Shown here piece by piece: positions 33,893 to 42,098 of a DNA stretch of 64,000 bases. How positions within the stretch are numbered: position 1 is the first letter of the stretch; each line of letters starts with the position of its first letter. Source of the stretch: Thermanaeromonas toyohensis ToBE (lineage in GTDB: Bacteria > Bacillota > DSM-521 > Neomoorellales > Neomoorellaceae). The notes under the pieces are model-generated. The model was not told where the DNA came from, did not search any database, and saw nothing but the letters and a program-made list of their open reading frames with translations. Made by a program: the position numbers and the translations under genes. The stretch is taken from positions 2,747,587-2,811,586 of the forward strand of contig NZ_LT838272.1 in NCBI RefSeq assembly GCF_900176005.1, written 5' to 3'.

Positions 33893-34741
33893 CTAAAATT
33901 TCAGAGGCCCGTAATATTCTACTTTAGTGGGGTGCTTAAGCTGGGCCAAGAAATCTTTAGCCGTCTTGCCAGCGTAAATCTCTTCTTCCGTCACTTCCGC
34001 CAAGGGTACCAAAACAAAGGATCTTTCAAAAGCTCGGGGGTGAGGGATTATAAGCTCAGGCAAGTTTATCCTTTCTTGCCCGTATAAAATAATATCTATA
34101 TCGATGGTACGTGGCCCCCAGTGGATCTTGCGTTCCCGCTGCAGCATAACCTCTATCCGCTGGGTTTCCTGTAAGAGCTCAAGGGGGCTCAAATCTGTCT
34201 CACAAGCCACCACTGCATTAAGGAACCAATCCTGTTCTTTATAGCCCACCGGTTCAGTCAAGTAAAGGGATGAAGTCCTACGAACAGTGATACGAGGATG
34301 ATTATGGAGTAGTCGCACGGCCTGGCGGATATATTCTTCTTTGGGTTCAATGTTAGACCCTAAGGCTAAAATTACCCGCGTAAGCTGGCGACGTGTTATC
34401 TCTACCTGGACGCCGGAGAGTATTCCAGGTATAGGTACCTCCGGTTTAGAAACAGTAACTGTAACTTGTTGTACAACTTTAAACTGCTCTAACACCTTAC
34501 CCGCGATTCTTTCCGCCAAGGCCTCGATAAGGTTAAATTTTTCTCCTTCAACTATGTGCTTAACTAAGGAGTAAATTTTGGTATAGTCAATGCTTTCTTG
34601 GATGGAATCCTTATGCCCTGCAGGGTAAAGGTCCAGGTATAGAACCACATCCACCAAGAAACGCTGCCCTAAAGCCTTTTCTTCAGGAAGCACGCCATGA
34701 TAACCGTAAAAGGACATCCCTTTTAAAGAAATCTTATCCAT
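33893..34741 (-). CDS. folBK: Bifunctional dihydroneopterin aldolase / HPPK (FolB-FolK fusion)
   Basis: A 282-aa fusion of two successive folate enzymes. Residues 1-118 are FolB (ISLKGMSFYGYHGVLPEE, with the aldolase Glu and Lys region GEKFNLIEALAERIA). Residues about 122-282 are FolK (LALGSNIEPKEEYIRQAV, then GPRTIDIDIILYG and HPRAFERSFVLVPL). The order matches the pathway, aldolase then pyrophosphokinase. The ATG overlaps the folP end by 8 bases, so translation is coupled. Confidence 0.95.
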   Translation of the reverse strand: MDKISLKGMSFYGYHGVLPEEKALGQRFLVDVVLYLDLYPAGHKDSIQESIDYTKIYSLVKHIVEGEKFNLIEALAERIAGKVLEQFKVVQQVTVTVSKPEVPIPGILSGVQVEITRRQLTRVILALGSNIEPKEEYIRQAVRLLHNHPRITVRRTSSLYLTEPVGYKEQDWFLNAVVACETDLSPLELLQETQRIEVMLQRERKIHWGPRTIDIDIILYGQERINLPELIIPHPRAFERSFVLVPLAEVTEEEIYAGKTAKDFLAQLKHPTKVEYYGPLKF

Positions 34742-35600
34742 GGTAATAGCCCCTCACTATGGCATCAGCCATCTGTACCACCTGTCTCATCTCCCCAACA
34801 TCATGTACACGCACAATATCAGCCCCTCCAGCGATACTTAAGGCTACTGTGGCCGCTGTACCTAGGAGACGCTCATGTACGGGCAAATTAAGAATCTTAC
34901 CGATGAAAGATTTCCGGGAGGTTCCCACTAGGAGGGGTTGCCCTAAGGCTTTAAATTCTTTAAGAGATTGCAAAATCTTAAGATTGTGCTCCACCGTCTT
35001 CCCAAACCCGATTCCAGGATCAATAATCACTTTTTCCCTAGGTAAACCAGCCTTCACGGCCAACTCTACACCTTCACGCAGGTATTCCTTTACCTCCGCT
35101 ACCACATCCTCGTAAGTGGGATTCTCCTGCATGTTCTTTGGTGTACCTTTTATATGCATAACCACTACGGGACAGCCGAAACGGGCCACCACCTCAGGCA
35201 TCTGGGGATCGCCCCGCAATCCAGTGATATCATTAATTAGGGTGGCTCCCCGTTCCAAGGCCTGCCGCGCCACCTCTGCCTTGTAAGTATCTATAGAGAT
35301 AGGCACTTTGAGTTCACGAGCCAGCCTTTCTACCACAGGGAGAACCCGGCGCAACTCTTCCTCTAAGGGAACAGGATCTGATCCTGGCCGTGTAGACTCT
35401 CCTCCCACATCAATGATATCCGCGCCAGCCTCCACCATTATGTGAGCCCGCTCTAAAGCCCGGCCCAGGTCAAAATACAAACCGCCGTCGGAAAAAGAGT
35501 CCGGTGTAACATTGAGTATACCCATAATGTAAGTGCGCTCACCAAAGGAAAAATTGTATCCGTTATAACTAAAACCTTGTACATTTAGCCCTTGCTCCAA
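34734..35600 (-). CDS. folP: Dihydropteroate synthase
   Basis: A 288-aa TIM-barrel enzyme joining p-aminobenzoate to the pterin pyrophosphate; the sulfonamide target. Motifs are IMGILNVTPDSFSDGG, DVGGESTRPGS, and the C-terminal SRKSFIG and RVHDV. The start is TTG 35600, seven bases behind GGAGGGGG. It is the first gene of the folP-folBK(-IS)-folE string. Confidence 0.95.
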   Translation of the reverse strand: MEQGLNVQGFSYNGYNFSFGERTYIMGILNVTPDSFSDGGLYFDLGRALERAHIMVEAGADIIDVGGESTRPGSDPVPLEEELRRVLPVVERLARELKVPISIDTYKAEVARQALERGATLINDITGLRGDPQMPEVVARFGCPVVVMHIKGTPKNMQENPTYEDVVAEVKEYLREGVELAVKAGLPREKVIIDPGIGFGKTVEHNLKILQSLKEFKALGQPLLVGTSRKSFIGKILNLPVHERLLGTAATVALSIAGGADIVRVHDVGEMRQVVQMADAIVRGYYHG

Positions 35601-35700
35601 ATTAAGTTTCCCCCTCCCAAACCCTAAACCATTCTACTTAAAACAGCAAATTTACTATTTCGCCCAGAGCTATACCTTTGCCTTATACTTATTGCGAATT

Positions 35701-36924
35701 TTAATTATCCATAATCCTCTTTTCCCCAGTAATAGCTTGGAGGGGCTTTATATCCATGGTTACCTCTAAAGTACCTATGAAGTTACCCTCCTCATCCCTT
35801 ACTGCAAAATACTGGATAAGCACATATTTATCACCGAATCTAATCCAGAAACTTTCCTTATCCTTCCGGCCAGAGCGAAAATCATCTATAAGCTTTTCCA
35901 CTATGTGCACGCTAGCAGGGGGGTGACAATTCTCTACTCTACGGCCGATAATAGCCTTGGTACGGGCAAAAATTCGTTCCTTGGTAGCGGAAAAGAATCT
36001 GACCACGTTATCTTTATCTACAAAAGTGATATCCACAGGAAGATGGTTAAAGATGAGCTCTATCTCTTGGGGAGTTAAGAACCCCGTAGGGAACTTGATA
36101 TACCTTTCATCTTCTGAGGTAACTAGTTTCTTCTCTTGAATATTCACCCGGGAGGGACGCCATTCCTGCTGGGGTTCGATAAGACAGTAACCTATGGTAT
36201 CGCTTTCCTCCATAATATGGTACCATTCATCCTCCGTTAAGGTCTCTAAGGCCATAGGGAATAGGATCTTCTCTTCTTTGAATATCATATCACTAACTTT
36301 AGCCAGGGTTTCCCGTATTTTACCTAAAAGTTCCTCTTTCTGCCCTGGAACGTACTCTAAGGCTAAGGCTTTAGCTTTTTTTATAAGCCCTCTTATCTCG
36401 TCATCTACACCCCACATAACCTTAGGAGGACCGGTGATATTATATTTTTCTAGATAAGGGAAAAGTAAATTCTCCTTACGGCGATAATGTTTATCTATAT
36501 CGCTTAGTAGGTTAAGCTTCTCGGCTATCTTTAAGGCCAATTCTTTCTCTTGCGTTTGGGGGGCTTTCTCCAGTTCCTCTAAGAGGGGCTTTATCTCTTC
36601 CTCCATCAACTTAGTGAGGGCCCGGTTTTCCTCCTTAAAAGTATAAACGGGGTGGCCAGGTACCATATCCGGTGTTACCGCTTTCTCCAACCCTTCCCTA
36701 AACACTGCCGCGTGGACATCACACAGCCGCTGTACCTCTTCAACCGGCAAACCTTCATTTATAAGTTCCTGCTCAATGAGGGAAACTTCTGTAGGGGCTA
36801 CATTTTCCAGAAGTTCCCGAAACCTTCCTTTAACCTCTTCTACACTTTTGCCTTGATGTAAGGCAAGGATGATTTCCTTTAAAGCTTTCTTCCGGTATTC
36901 TCTACTTTCTAGAAGTTCGCTCAT
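35701..36924 (-). CDS. DUF438 / hemerythrin-like / PAS domain protein
   Basis: A 407-aa cytoplasmic protein. The N-terminal DUF438 helix domain spans about 1-70, a hemerythrin HHE-type four-helix domain about 95-250 (DIDKHYRRKENLLFPYLEKY, then MIFKEEKILFPMAL), and a PAS domain about 280-400 (DITFVDKDNVVRFFSATKERIFARTKAIIGRRVENCHP). The HHE histidines and glutamates could hold a di-iron centre sensing oxygen or nitric oxide. I chose ATG 36924, six bases behind GGAGGAG; ATG 36960 upstream lacks a box. Such proteins are common in anaerobes; a role in redox sensing is inference. Confidence 0.88.
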   Translation of the reverse strand: MSELLESREYRKKALKEIILALHQGKSVEEVKGRFRELLENVAPTEVSLIEQELINEGLPVEEVQRLCDVHAAVFREGLEKAVTPDMVPGHPVYTFKEENRALTKLMEEEIKPLLEELEKAPQTQEKELALKIAEKLNLLSDIDKHYRRKENLLFPYLEKYNITGPPKVMWGVDDEIRGLIKKAKALALEYVPGQKEELLGKIRETLAKVSDMIFKEEKILFPMALETLTEDEWYHIMEESDTIGYCLIEPQQEWRPSRVNIQEKKLVTSEDERYIKFPTGFLTPQEIELIFNHLPVDITFVDKDNVVRFFSATKERIFARTKAIIGRRVENCHPPASVHIVEKLIDDFRSGRKDKESFWIRFGDKYVLIQYFAVRDEEGNFIGTLEVTMDIKPLQAITGEKRIMDN

Positions 36925-37050
36925 GGGATTCTCCTCCGTAAAAATAAGATTTAATGTCATTAAGGTTCTTTTTTAAGGAATAATATACCTCAATTTTTAT
37001 GTTTCTCCTGCCTAAAGATACAAATATACTAAGATTAGTATCCCCATTTA

Positions 37051-37515
37051 TCACGTTAAACCTGGAAACCCCATCTGCCTTAGGGCCTCATATAAAACTA
37101 GGGCAACGCTACTAGCCAAATTGAGGGAGCGTAAGCCTGGGCGCATAGGAATACGTAAGACGCGCTCTCCGGCTTGGGATAAGATATCTGGGGATAAACC
37201 CCGGGTCTCGGGCCCAAAAATAAGAAAATCTTCGTCGCTATACTTCACTTCAGTATATAACCGCCTACCTTTAGTAGAAAAGTAATAGCAGTTGGCAGCA
37301 GGATAAGCCTGGCAAAAGGCAACCCAGCTACTATGTTCCTCTATGATTACTTTATCCCAGTAATCTAACCCAGCTCGGCGCAGGTACTTTTCGCTTAAAG
37401 AAAAACCTAAAGGATGGATAAGATGGAGGATACTCCCAGTAGCAGCACAGGTTCGGGCAATATTACCTGTATTTTGGGGTATCTCGGGTTCAACTAAAAC
37501 TACATGAAGGGGCAT
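37051..37515 (-). CDS. trmL: tRNA (cytidine(34)-2'-O)-methyltransferase
   Basis: A 154-aa SPOUT (trefoil-knot) methyltransferase that modifies the wobble base of tRNA-Leu. The motifs are LVEPEIPQNTGNIART at the start, FGPETRGL and the knot RIPMRPGLRSLNLASSVALVLYE. ATG 37515 gives the usual family length; the longer open frame to 37596 would run into the DUF503 gene and is rejected. Confidence 0.93.
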   Translation of the reverse strand: MPLHVVLVEPEIPQNTGNIARTCAATGSILHLIHPLGFSLSEKYLRRAGLDYWDKVIIEEHSSWVAFCQAYPAANCYYFSTKGRRLYTEVKYSDEDFLIFGPETRGLSPDILSQAGERVLRIPMRPGLRSLNLASSVALVLYEALRQMGFPGLT

Positions 37516-37543
37516 AGAATTAAACCGTCCTCCGGTTTTATTT

Positions 37544-37825
37544 TTACAAGACCTCAGTATGATAATCCAATACCTCCAGTTCGTCTTGCGCTTCAATAAA
37601 ACGCAGGATGGCTGCTAGAATTTCATCCGCATGTTGAGTTGCATTACTAACACAGGCTATTCCTAGGGTAGCCCTGGTATGGGAATTTTGATGATCTACT
37701 TCGGCAGCCGCTACTTGATAACGCTGTCTTACCCTATCTAGCAGCCCTTTGATCACCCGGCGCTTATCCTTTAAGGTCTGTGCTTCCAAGAGACGAAGCT
37801 CTATAGTACAGACCCCTACCACCAT
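37544..37825 (-). CDS. DUF503 (YlxP-like) protein
   Basis: A 93-aa member of the DUF503 family, which has a ferredoxin-like fold and is commonly near ribosome-maturation genes such as rbfA. Opening VVGVCTIELRLLEAQTLKDKRRVIKGLLDRV is characteristic. The function is unknown in the family. It ends 28 bases before trmL on the same strand. Confidence 0.9.
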   Translation of the reverse strand: MVVGVCTIELRLLEAQTLKDKRRVIKGLLDRVRQRYQVAAAEVDHQNSHTRATLGIACVSNATQHADEILAAILRFIEAQDELEVLDYHTEVL

Positions 37826-37859
37826 TTATTCTCGTACCCCTTCCTGTTTTATCATAACA

Positions 37860-38195
37860 TTAAAGACCCAATAAAATCCTTAGGCGCTCTTCTATAGCTG
37901 CCATAGTTTCAGATCTGACTTTGCCTAAACGCTGTATGAGCCTTTCCTTAGAGATGGACCTAACGTCCTCACACTTGATAAAGCTGGCTGACTTTACCCC
38001 GCCCTCAGGCGGGATCAATTTTACGTGAAACGGAATTCCCTTGTCCCTGGTAGTCAACGGAATTACTACCACTATACCCGCTGGTCCGTGGTTAAAAGGG
38101 TCAACTGAAACAATTAAAGCCGGGCGTGTGCCGGCCTGTTCGTGAGCGCGAACAGGAGTAAGCTTAACAAGCCAAACTTCCCCGCGGTAGGGCAT
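37860..38195 (-). CDS. mazF: Type II toxin-antitoxin toxin, PemK/MazF family endoribonuclease
   Basis: A 111-aa MazF-type toxin, expected to cut mRNA at specific sites. The family stretches are YRGEVWLVKLTPVRAHEQAGTRPALIVS and VVVIPLTTRDKGIP. I chose ATG 38195, eight bases behind AGGA; an upstream ATG pair at 38225 overlaps the antitoxin end and has no box. The antitoxin gene is directly upstream, so the pair forms one unit. Confidence 0.92.
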   Translation of the reverse strand: MPYRGEVWLVKLTPVRAHEQAGTRPALIVSVDPFNHGPAGIVVVIPLTTRDKGIPFHVKLIPPEGGVKSASFIKCEDVRSISKERLIQRLGKVRSETMAAIEERLRILLGL

Positions 38196-38205
38196 CGGTT
38201 CTGTC

Positions 38206-38448
38206 CTATCTATCGAGGCCATCATTCAGCGTCACATCCCAAACTTTTCTTTCCTCCTGCTCTAGCTCCCACTCTTCGCTGTCAGCCCTCAACGCAGCAA
38301 AAGCAGCATTGGCCTGCTCCAGAAATCGCTGGCGCTTATACGCCTCAAGGGCTTTGAGCAAAATTTCCTGGCGGGATTCACCAGTAAGGCAAGCTATCTC
38401 TTTAAGCATATTTAGCGCTTCCTCAGAAATACGAGTTACGGGCATCAT
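38206..38448 (-). CDS. mazE: Ribbon-helix-helix antitoxin of the MazF pair
   Basis: An 80-aa protein with an N-terminal ribbon-helix-helix motif (PVTRISEEALNMLKEIACLT, then GESRQEILLKALEAY) for DNA binding, and an acidic C-terminal tail (DSEEWELEQEERKVWD) of the type that neutralises the toxin. Two ATGs at 38448 and 38445 follow GGGGGTGG; the second has better spacing. It ends 10 bases before the toxin ATG. Confidence 0.85.
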   Translation of the reverse strand: MMPVTRISEEALNMLKEIACLTGESRQEILLKALEAYKRQRFLEQANAAFAALRADSEEWELEQEERKVWDVTLNDGLDR

Positions 38449-38623
38449 TGCCACCCCCAACACAATGTTATCTACAAATTAGCATACCCATCTGTATACA
38501 TTTTTGTCAACATACCTATTCTCTATTTGGATAGCTAATTCCTGCTTTATCTTCCTTCTGCTCATAGGTATAATTGCAGAGGGAAAAGTAATTTTCGAAG
38601 GAGCCTCAAGGAGGAAAAAGCTC

Positions 38624-40543
38624 ATGGGCATGAACTTAGCTGAAAAAATCATAGCCTCCCACTTGGTGGAGGGAAGGATGGTACCCGGGGAAGAGATCGG
38701 TATCCGTATAGACCAGACCCTCACCCAGGATGCCACAGGGACCATGGCCTACTTGGAGTTCGAAGCTCTAGGTATAGACCGCGTGCGTACTAAGCTCTCC
38801 GTAAGTTACGTAGACCATAATACCCTCCAGACCGGCTTCGAAAATGCTGACGACCACCGCTTCCTCCAAAGCATAGCTGCCAAGTACGGGATCATCTTCT
38901 CCCGCCCAGGAAACGGCATCTGTCACCAGGTGCACCTGGAGAGGTTTGCTGCCCCCGGTACCACTTTGCTGGGCTCCGACAGCCACACGCCTACAGCCGG
39001 AGGTATAGGCGCCCTAGCCATCGGTGCCGGAGGACTAGAAGTAGCCGTGGCCATGGCTGGCGGCCCCTTTTATTTTACCATGCCGGAAGTTATCCGCATC
39101 AACCTCCATGGCCGCCTTTCCCCTTGGGTGAGCGCCAAGGATGTTATCCTGGAAGTGCTTAGGATTCTAACTGTTAAAGGCGGGGTAGGAAAGATTATAG
39201 AATATGGCGGGGAAGGGGTAAAAACACTCTCTGTCCCGGAGAGGGCTACCATCGCCAATATGGGGGCAGAACTCGGGGCCACTACTTCTATCTTCCCCAG
39301 CGATGAGGTAACCCTAGCTTTCCTCAAAGCCCAGGGGCGGGAGAAGGACTGGGTAGAACTCCTACCCGACCCGGACGCCCGTTATAGCCGCATCATTGAT
39401 ATTGATCTCTCTAGCCTAGAACCCCTGGTGGCTAAGCCCCATATGCCCGACAACGTAGCTAAGGTACGGGAAGTAGGACCTATAAAGGTAGACCAGGTAG
39501 CCATAGGTAGCTGTACTAATTCTTCTTATATAGACCTCATGCGGGTGGCCGCTATTTTGAAGGGAAAACGCGTACACCCGGAAGTTAGCCTGGTCATATC
39601 CCCCGGATCCCGGCAGGTATTTTATCTTTTAGCCCAAAACGGTGCCTTAGCCGATCTTATCGCTTCTGGCGCCCGTATCTTAGAGTGCGCCTGCGGTCCT
39701 TGTATAGGCATGGGACAGGCCCCGCCTTCAGGTGGAGTCTCCTTGCGTACCTTTAACCGTAATTTCCGGGGCCGGAGCGGTACGGCCGACGCTTTAGTAT
39801 ATCTTGCCAGCCCAGAAACAGCGGCGGCCACAGCTTTGACCGGTGTCCTCACCGACCCGCGGGAGCTAGGCGAGCCCATTTCCATCGCTTTTCCCGAGCG
39901 CTTCCCCGTGGACGACGGCTTAATTTTATACCCGCCAGCTTCTAGTGAAGGAGTGGAAATCAAGCGGGGGCCTAATATAAAGCCTTTGCCCCAGGCCCAG
40001 CCTTTGCCCGAAGTGATCAGCGCTCCTGTACTCTTGAAAGTAGGAGATAATATAACTACAGACGACATCTCCCCCGCGGGCGCTAAATATTTACCTTTAC
40101 GTTCCAATATACCAGCCCTGGCCGAGCATGCCTTTGAAGGAATAGACCCTACCTTTGCTCGCCGGGCTAAAGAAGCCGGCCAGGGAGTAATTGTAGGCGG
40201 CCAAAATTATGGCCAAGGCTCAAGCCGCGAACACGCCGCCCTCTGCCCCATGTACTTGGGTATCAAAGCAGTGATAGCTAAATCTTTCGCCCGCATCCAT
40301 CGGAGCAATCTTATCAATTTCGGTATCCTACCTCTCACCTTCGTCGAAGAGAAGGATTACGATGACATCCAGCCCGGTGACCAATTAATTATTGACTTAA
40401 AGGATAGGCTTGGTGGGGAAGTCTTAACTATAAGGAACGCCACCCGTGGTACTTCCTTTAAGGTACGCCATAACCTTTCTCCTAGGCAGAAGGAAATCAT
40501 CTTGGCCGGTGGCCTATTAAATTATACAAAGAAAAAACTCTAA
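38624..40543 (+). CDS. acnA: Aconitate hydratase
   Basis: A 639-aa aconitase of the short bacterial/mitochondrial type, isomerising citrate and isocitrate through a [4Fe-4S] cluster. Cluster cysteines lie in IGSCTNSSYID and ECACGPCIGMG. The C-terminal swivel domain has GQNYGQGSSREHAAL and KSFARIHRSNLINFG. ATG 38624 is seven bases behind AAGGAGG; the frame is open to 38504 but without a ribosome site. It diverges from mazE; a TATAAT at 38569-38574 is a possible -10 without a clear -35. Confidence 0.95.
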   Translation: MGMNLAEKIIASHLVEGRMVPGEEIGIRIDQTLTQDATGTMAYLEFEALGIDRVRTKLSVSYVDHNTLQTGFENADDHRFLQSIAAKYGIIFSRPGNGICHQVHLERFAAPGTTLLGSDSHTPTAGGIGALAIGAGGLEVAVAMAGGPFYFTMPEVIRINLHGRLSPWVSAKDVILEVLRILTVKGGVGKIIEYGGEGVKTLSVPERATIANMGAELGATTSIFPSDEVTLAFLKAQGREKDWVELLPDPDARYSRIIDIDLSSLEPLVAKPHMPDNVAKVREVGPIKVDQVAIGSCTNSSYIDLMRVAAILKGKRVHPEVSLVISPGSRQVFYLLAQNGALADLIASGARILECACGPCIGMGQAPPSGGVSLRTFNRNFRGRSGTADALVYLASPETAAATALTGVLTDPRELGEPISIAFPERFPVDDGLILYPPASSEGVEIKRGPNIKPLPQAQPLPEVISAPVLLKVGDNITTDDISPAGAKYLPLRSNIPALAEHAFEGIDPTFARRAKEAGQGVIVGGQNYGQGSSREHAALCPMYLGIKAVIAKSFARIHRSNLINFGILPLTFVEEKDYDDIQPGDQLIIDLKDRLGGEVLTIRNATRGTSFKVRHNLSPRQKEIILAGGLLNYTKKKL

Positions 40544-40575
40544 AAAAGGCCGGGACTGTCCTCCCGGCCTTAAAA
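40543..40575 (-). terminator. Terminator between acnA and the convergent ferredoxin gene
   Basis: AAGGCCGGGA (40546-40555) and TCCCGGCCTT (40562-40571) form a perfect 10-bp stem. A T-run follows on the minus strand (complement of 40541-40547), so it fits the ferredoxin gene best; the + strand side is A-rich and the hairpin may also stop acnA transcripts. Confidence 0.8.
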
Positions 40576-40586
40576 ACTAATATTAT

Positions 40587-40961
40587 TTAACCATGGATCA
40601 ATACTGGCAAACAGCGAGTACATACCCATGTGCTCTGGCCACGATACCGGGTAAAAAGGAGCACCCCGTTATCTTCTCCTCTACCACACCGGAAGCAGGT
40701 TATCCCTTGACCTTGAAGTTTCTTTTCCGCTAAATTTCTTTCGGCGGCTTCCGGATCAAAAGGGGGTGCCTCCCGCTCTTCTATGGACAAAGCACCCACC
40801 GGGCAGATCGAGAGGCAGACACCGGCGCCGTCACAGAGCTCCTCGCGCAAGACCTTAGCCTTACCGTTCACTATTTCAATGGCCCCTTCCGCGCACGGTG
40901 TAACGCAAAGGCCACAGCCAGTACAAAGCTCCTCATCGATACGTACAATCTTACGCTTCAT
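40587..40961 (-). CDS. 4Fe-4S ferredoxin-type protein with extra C-terminal cysteine motifs
   Basis: A 124-aa protein. The first half is a two-cluster ferredoxin: [16 protein letters not shown] is complete, and the second motif is altered ([16 protein letters not shown]), where the expected second cysteine is Ala, so one cluster may be a [3Fe-4S] or use another ligand. The second half holds two further pairs, CFRCGRG and CTRCLP, which look like a zinc or rubredoxin-like knuckle. ATG 40961 is preferred to GTG 40967. Electron partner unknown. Confidence 0.85.
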   Translation of the reverse strand: MKRKIVRIDEELCTGCGLCVTPCAEGAIEIVNGKAKVLREELCDGAGVCLSICPVGALSIEEREAPPFDPEAAERNLAEKKLQGQGITCFRCGRGEDNGVLLFTRYRGQSTWVCTRCLPVLIHG

Positions 40962-41092
40962 ACACACCTCACCCTTTCCTTTCTAGCGGTGCTCATCAAA
41001 AAACCCTCTAATCGACTGAGAAGCACCTTTTCACTTAATCTTCCTTTGGGAAGGATCCTACACCTTTTCTCCGGTGGGGTAAGTGATCCAGA

Positions 41093-41725
41093 TCAATTTT
41101 CTTTGTGATAATAACTACAGTAAGCCTGTACAGGGCAAACAGGGCAGTCGGGACGAAAAGAACGACAGACACGTCGGCCATGGAAAATAAAAAGATGGTG
41201 AGCCTCTCCCCTCGTTCCGGGAGGTAAAATAACCATCAATTGTTCTTCAGCCTCTTCCGGCGTCCTAGCCTGGACTAACCCCAATCTATTGGTTACCCGG
41301 AAAACGTGGGTGTCTACGGCAATAACATCTTGCCCAAAGGCTTGGCTTAAGACTACATTGGCTACCTTACGCCCTACACCAGGAAGGTGCAAAAGTTCCT
41401 CCCGGGTACGGGGAACCTCTCCTCCATACTTTTCCACCAGCTCCCGGGCAGTAAAAACTAAATGCTGACTCTTATTACGGTAAAGGCCCAAACTCCGTAT
41501 AAGCTCAGCTACCTCTTCCGGTGAAGCCTTGGCCAGATCCTCCGGAGTAGGGTATTGGGCAAAGAGCCTCTCCGTTACTCTGTTAACCTGGCGGTCCGAA
41601 GTCTGGGCCGAAAGAATTGCTGCTATCAATAACTCGTAAGGGTTGCGAAAACGTAGTTGGGGTCCTGCTTGGGGATAAGCCTCGCGCAAAAGCTGCAAAA
41701 TAGCCTGTACTTTGTATCCTTGCAT
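41093..41725 (-). CDS. nth: Endonuclease III
   Basis: A 210-aa base-excision glycosylase/AP lyase for oxidised pyrimidines. The helix-hairpin-helix LLHLPGVGRKVANVVL carries the catalytic Lys, VDTHVFRVTNRLG carries the catalytic Asp, and the C-terminal cluster loop is C-x6-C-x2-C-x5-C (CRSFRPDCPVCPVQAYC). Start ATG 41725. It is divergent to the thiamine-binding-like gene. Confidence 0.95.
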   Translation of the reverse strand: MQGYKVQAILQLLREAYPQAGPQLRFRNPYELLIAAILSAQTSDRQVNRVTERLFAQYPTPEDLAKASPEEVAELIRSLGLYRNKSQHLVFTARELVEKYGGEVPRTREELLHLPGVGRKVANVVLSQAFGQDVIAVDTHVFRVTNRLGLVQARTPEEAEEQLMVILPPGTRGEAHHLFIFHGRRVCRSFRPDCPVCPVQAYCSYYHKEN

Positions 41726-41817
41726 AAAACCCCCTTCTTTTAACTAAACCTAATAAAAAACTTACATGGCCGCCTAAATTTAAAAGCGTGAAGCCTTTAA
41801 GATAAGGAGGAAAACAT

Positions 41818-42054
41818 ATGCTTTGTGCAGAGGTGAGCCTTTATCCGCAGAAGACGACCCGGGCCAGCGAGATTATTAATGAGTCTATCCAAGTGTTGAA
41901 CGCTCAGAGGTTGGAATATAAAGTAGGATCTCTAAGTACTCACCTACATGGCCCGGAAGATCAGGTTTGGGCTGGATTACGGGAAATGTTTGAAAAGGCC
42001 AGCCAGTCTGGCGAAGTGAGCATGGTGGTTACCCTCTCCAATGCTGCCCATTAA
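41818..42054 (+). CDS. MTH1187/YkoF-like thiamine-binding family protein
   Basis: A 78-aa protein of the DUF77 / thiamine-binding YkoF-like family, slightly shorter than usual (about 95-100 aa), because the C-terminus stops after VVTLSNAAH. The pattern AEVSLYPQKTT and LEYKVGSLSTHLHG is typical. ATG 41818 follows AAGGAGGAAAACAT. It may carry or sense hydroxymethylpyrimidine or thiamine; no thiamine gene is adjacent. Confidence 0.8.
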   Translation: MLCAEVSLYPQKTTRASEIINESIQVLNAQRLEYKVGSLSTHLHGPEDQVWAGLREMFEKASQSGEVSMVVTLSNAAH

Positions 42055-42059
42055 TCTTA

Positions 42060-42090
42060 AAGCCCCCTCCTTATCTTTTAGAGGGGGCTT
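42060..42090. terminator. Shared hairpin terminator between convergent thiamine-binding-like gene and pckA
   Basis: AAGCCCCCTC (42060-42069) and GAGGGGGCTT (42081-42090) are a perfect 10-bp stem with an 11-base loop, placed six bases after one stop and nine before the other. T-runs are weak on both sides. Confidence 0.65.
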
Positions 42091-42098
42091 CGAACTCC

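Noticed and set aside
37516-37596. N-terminal extension of trmL
   Set aside because: It would overlap the DUF503 gene by 53 bases and exceeds the family length; ATG 37515 matches the family start.
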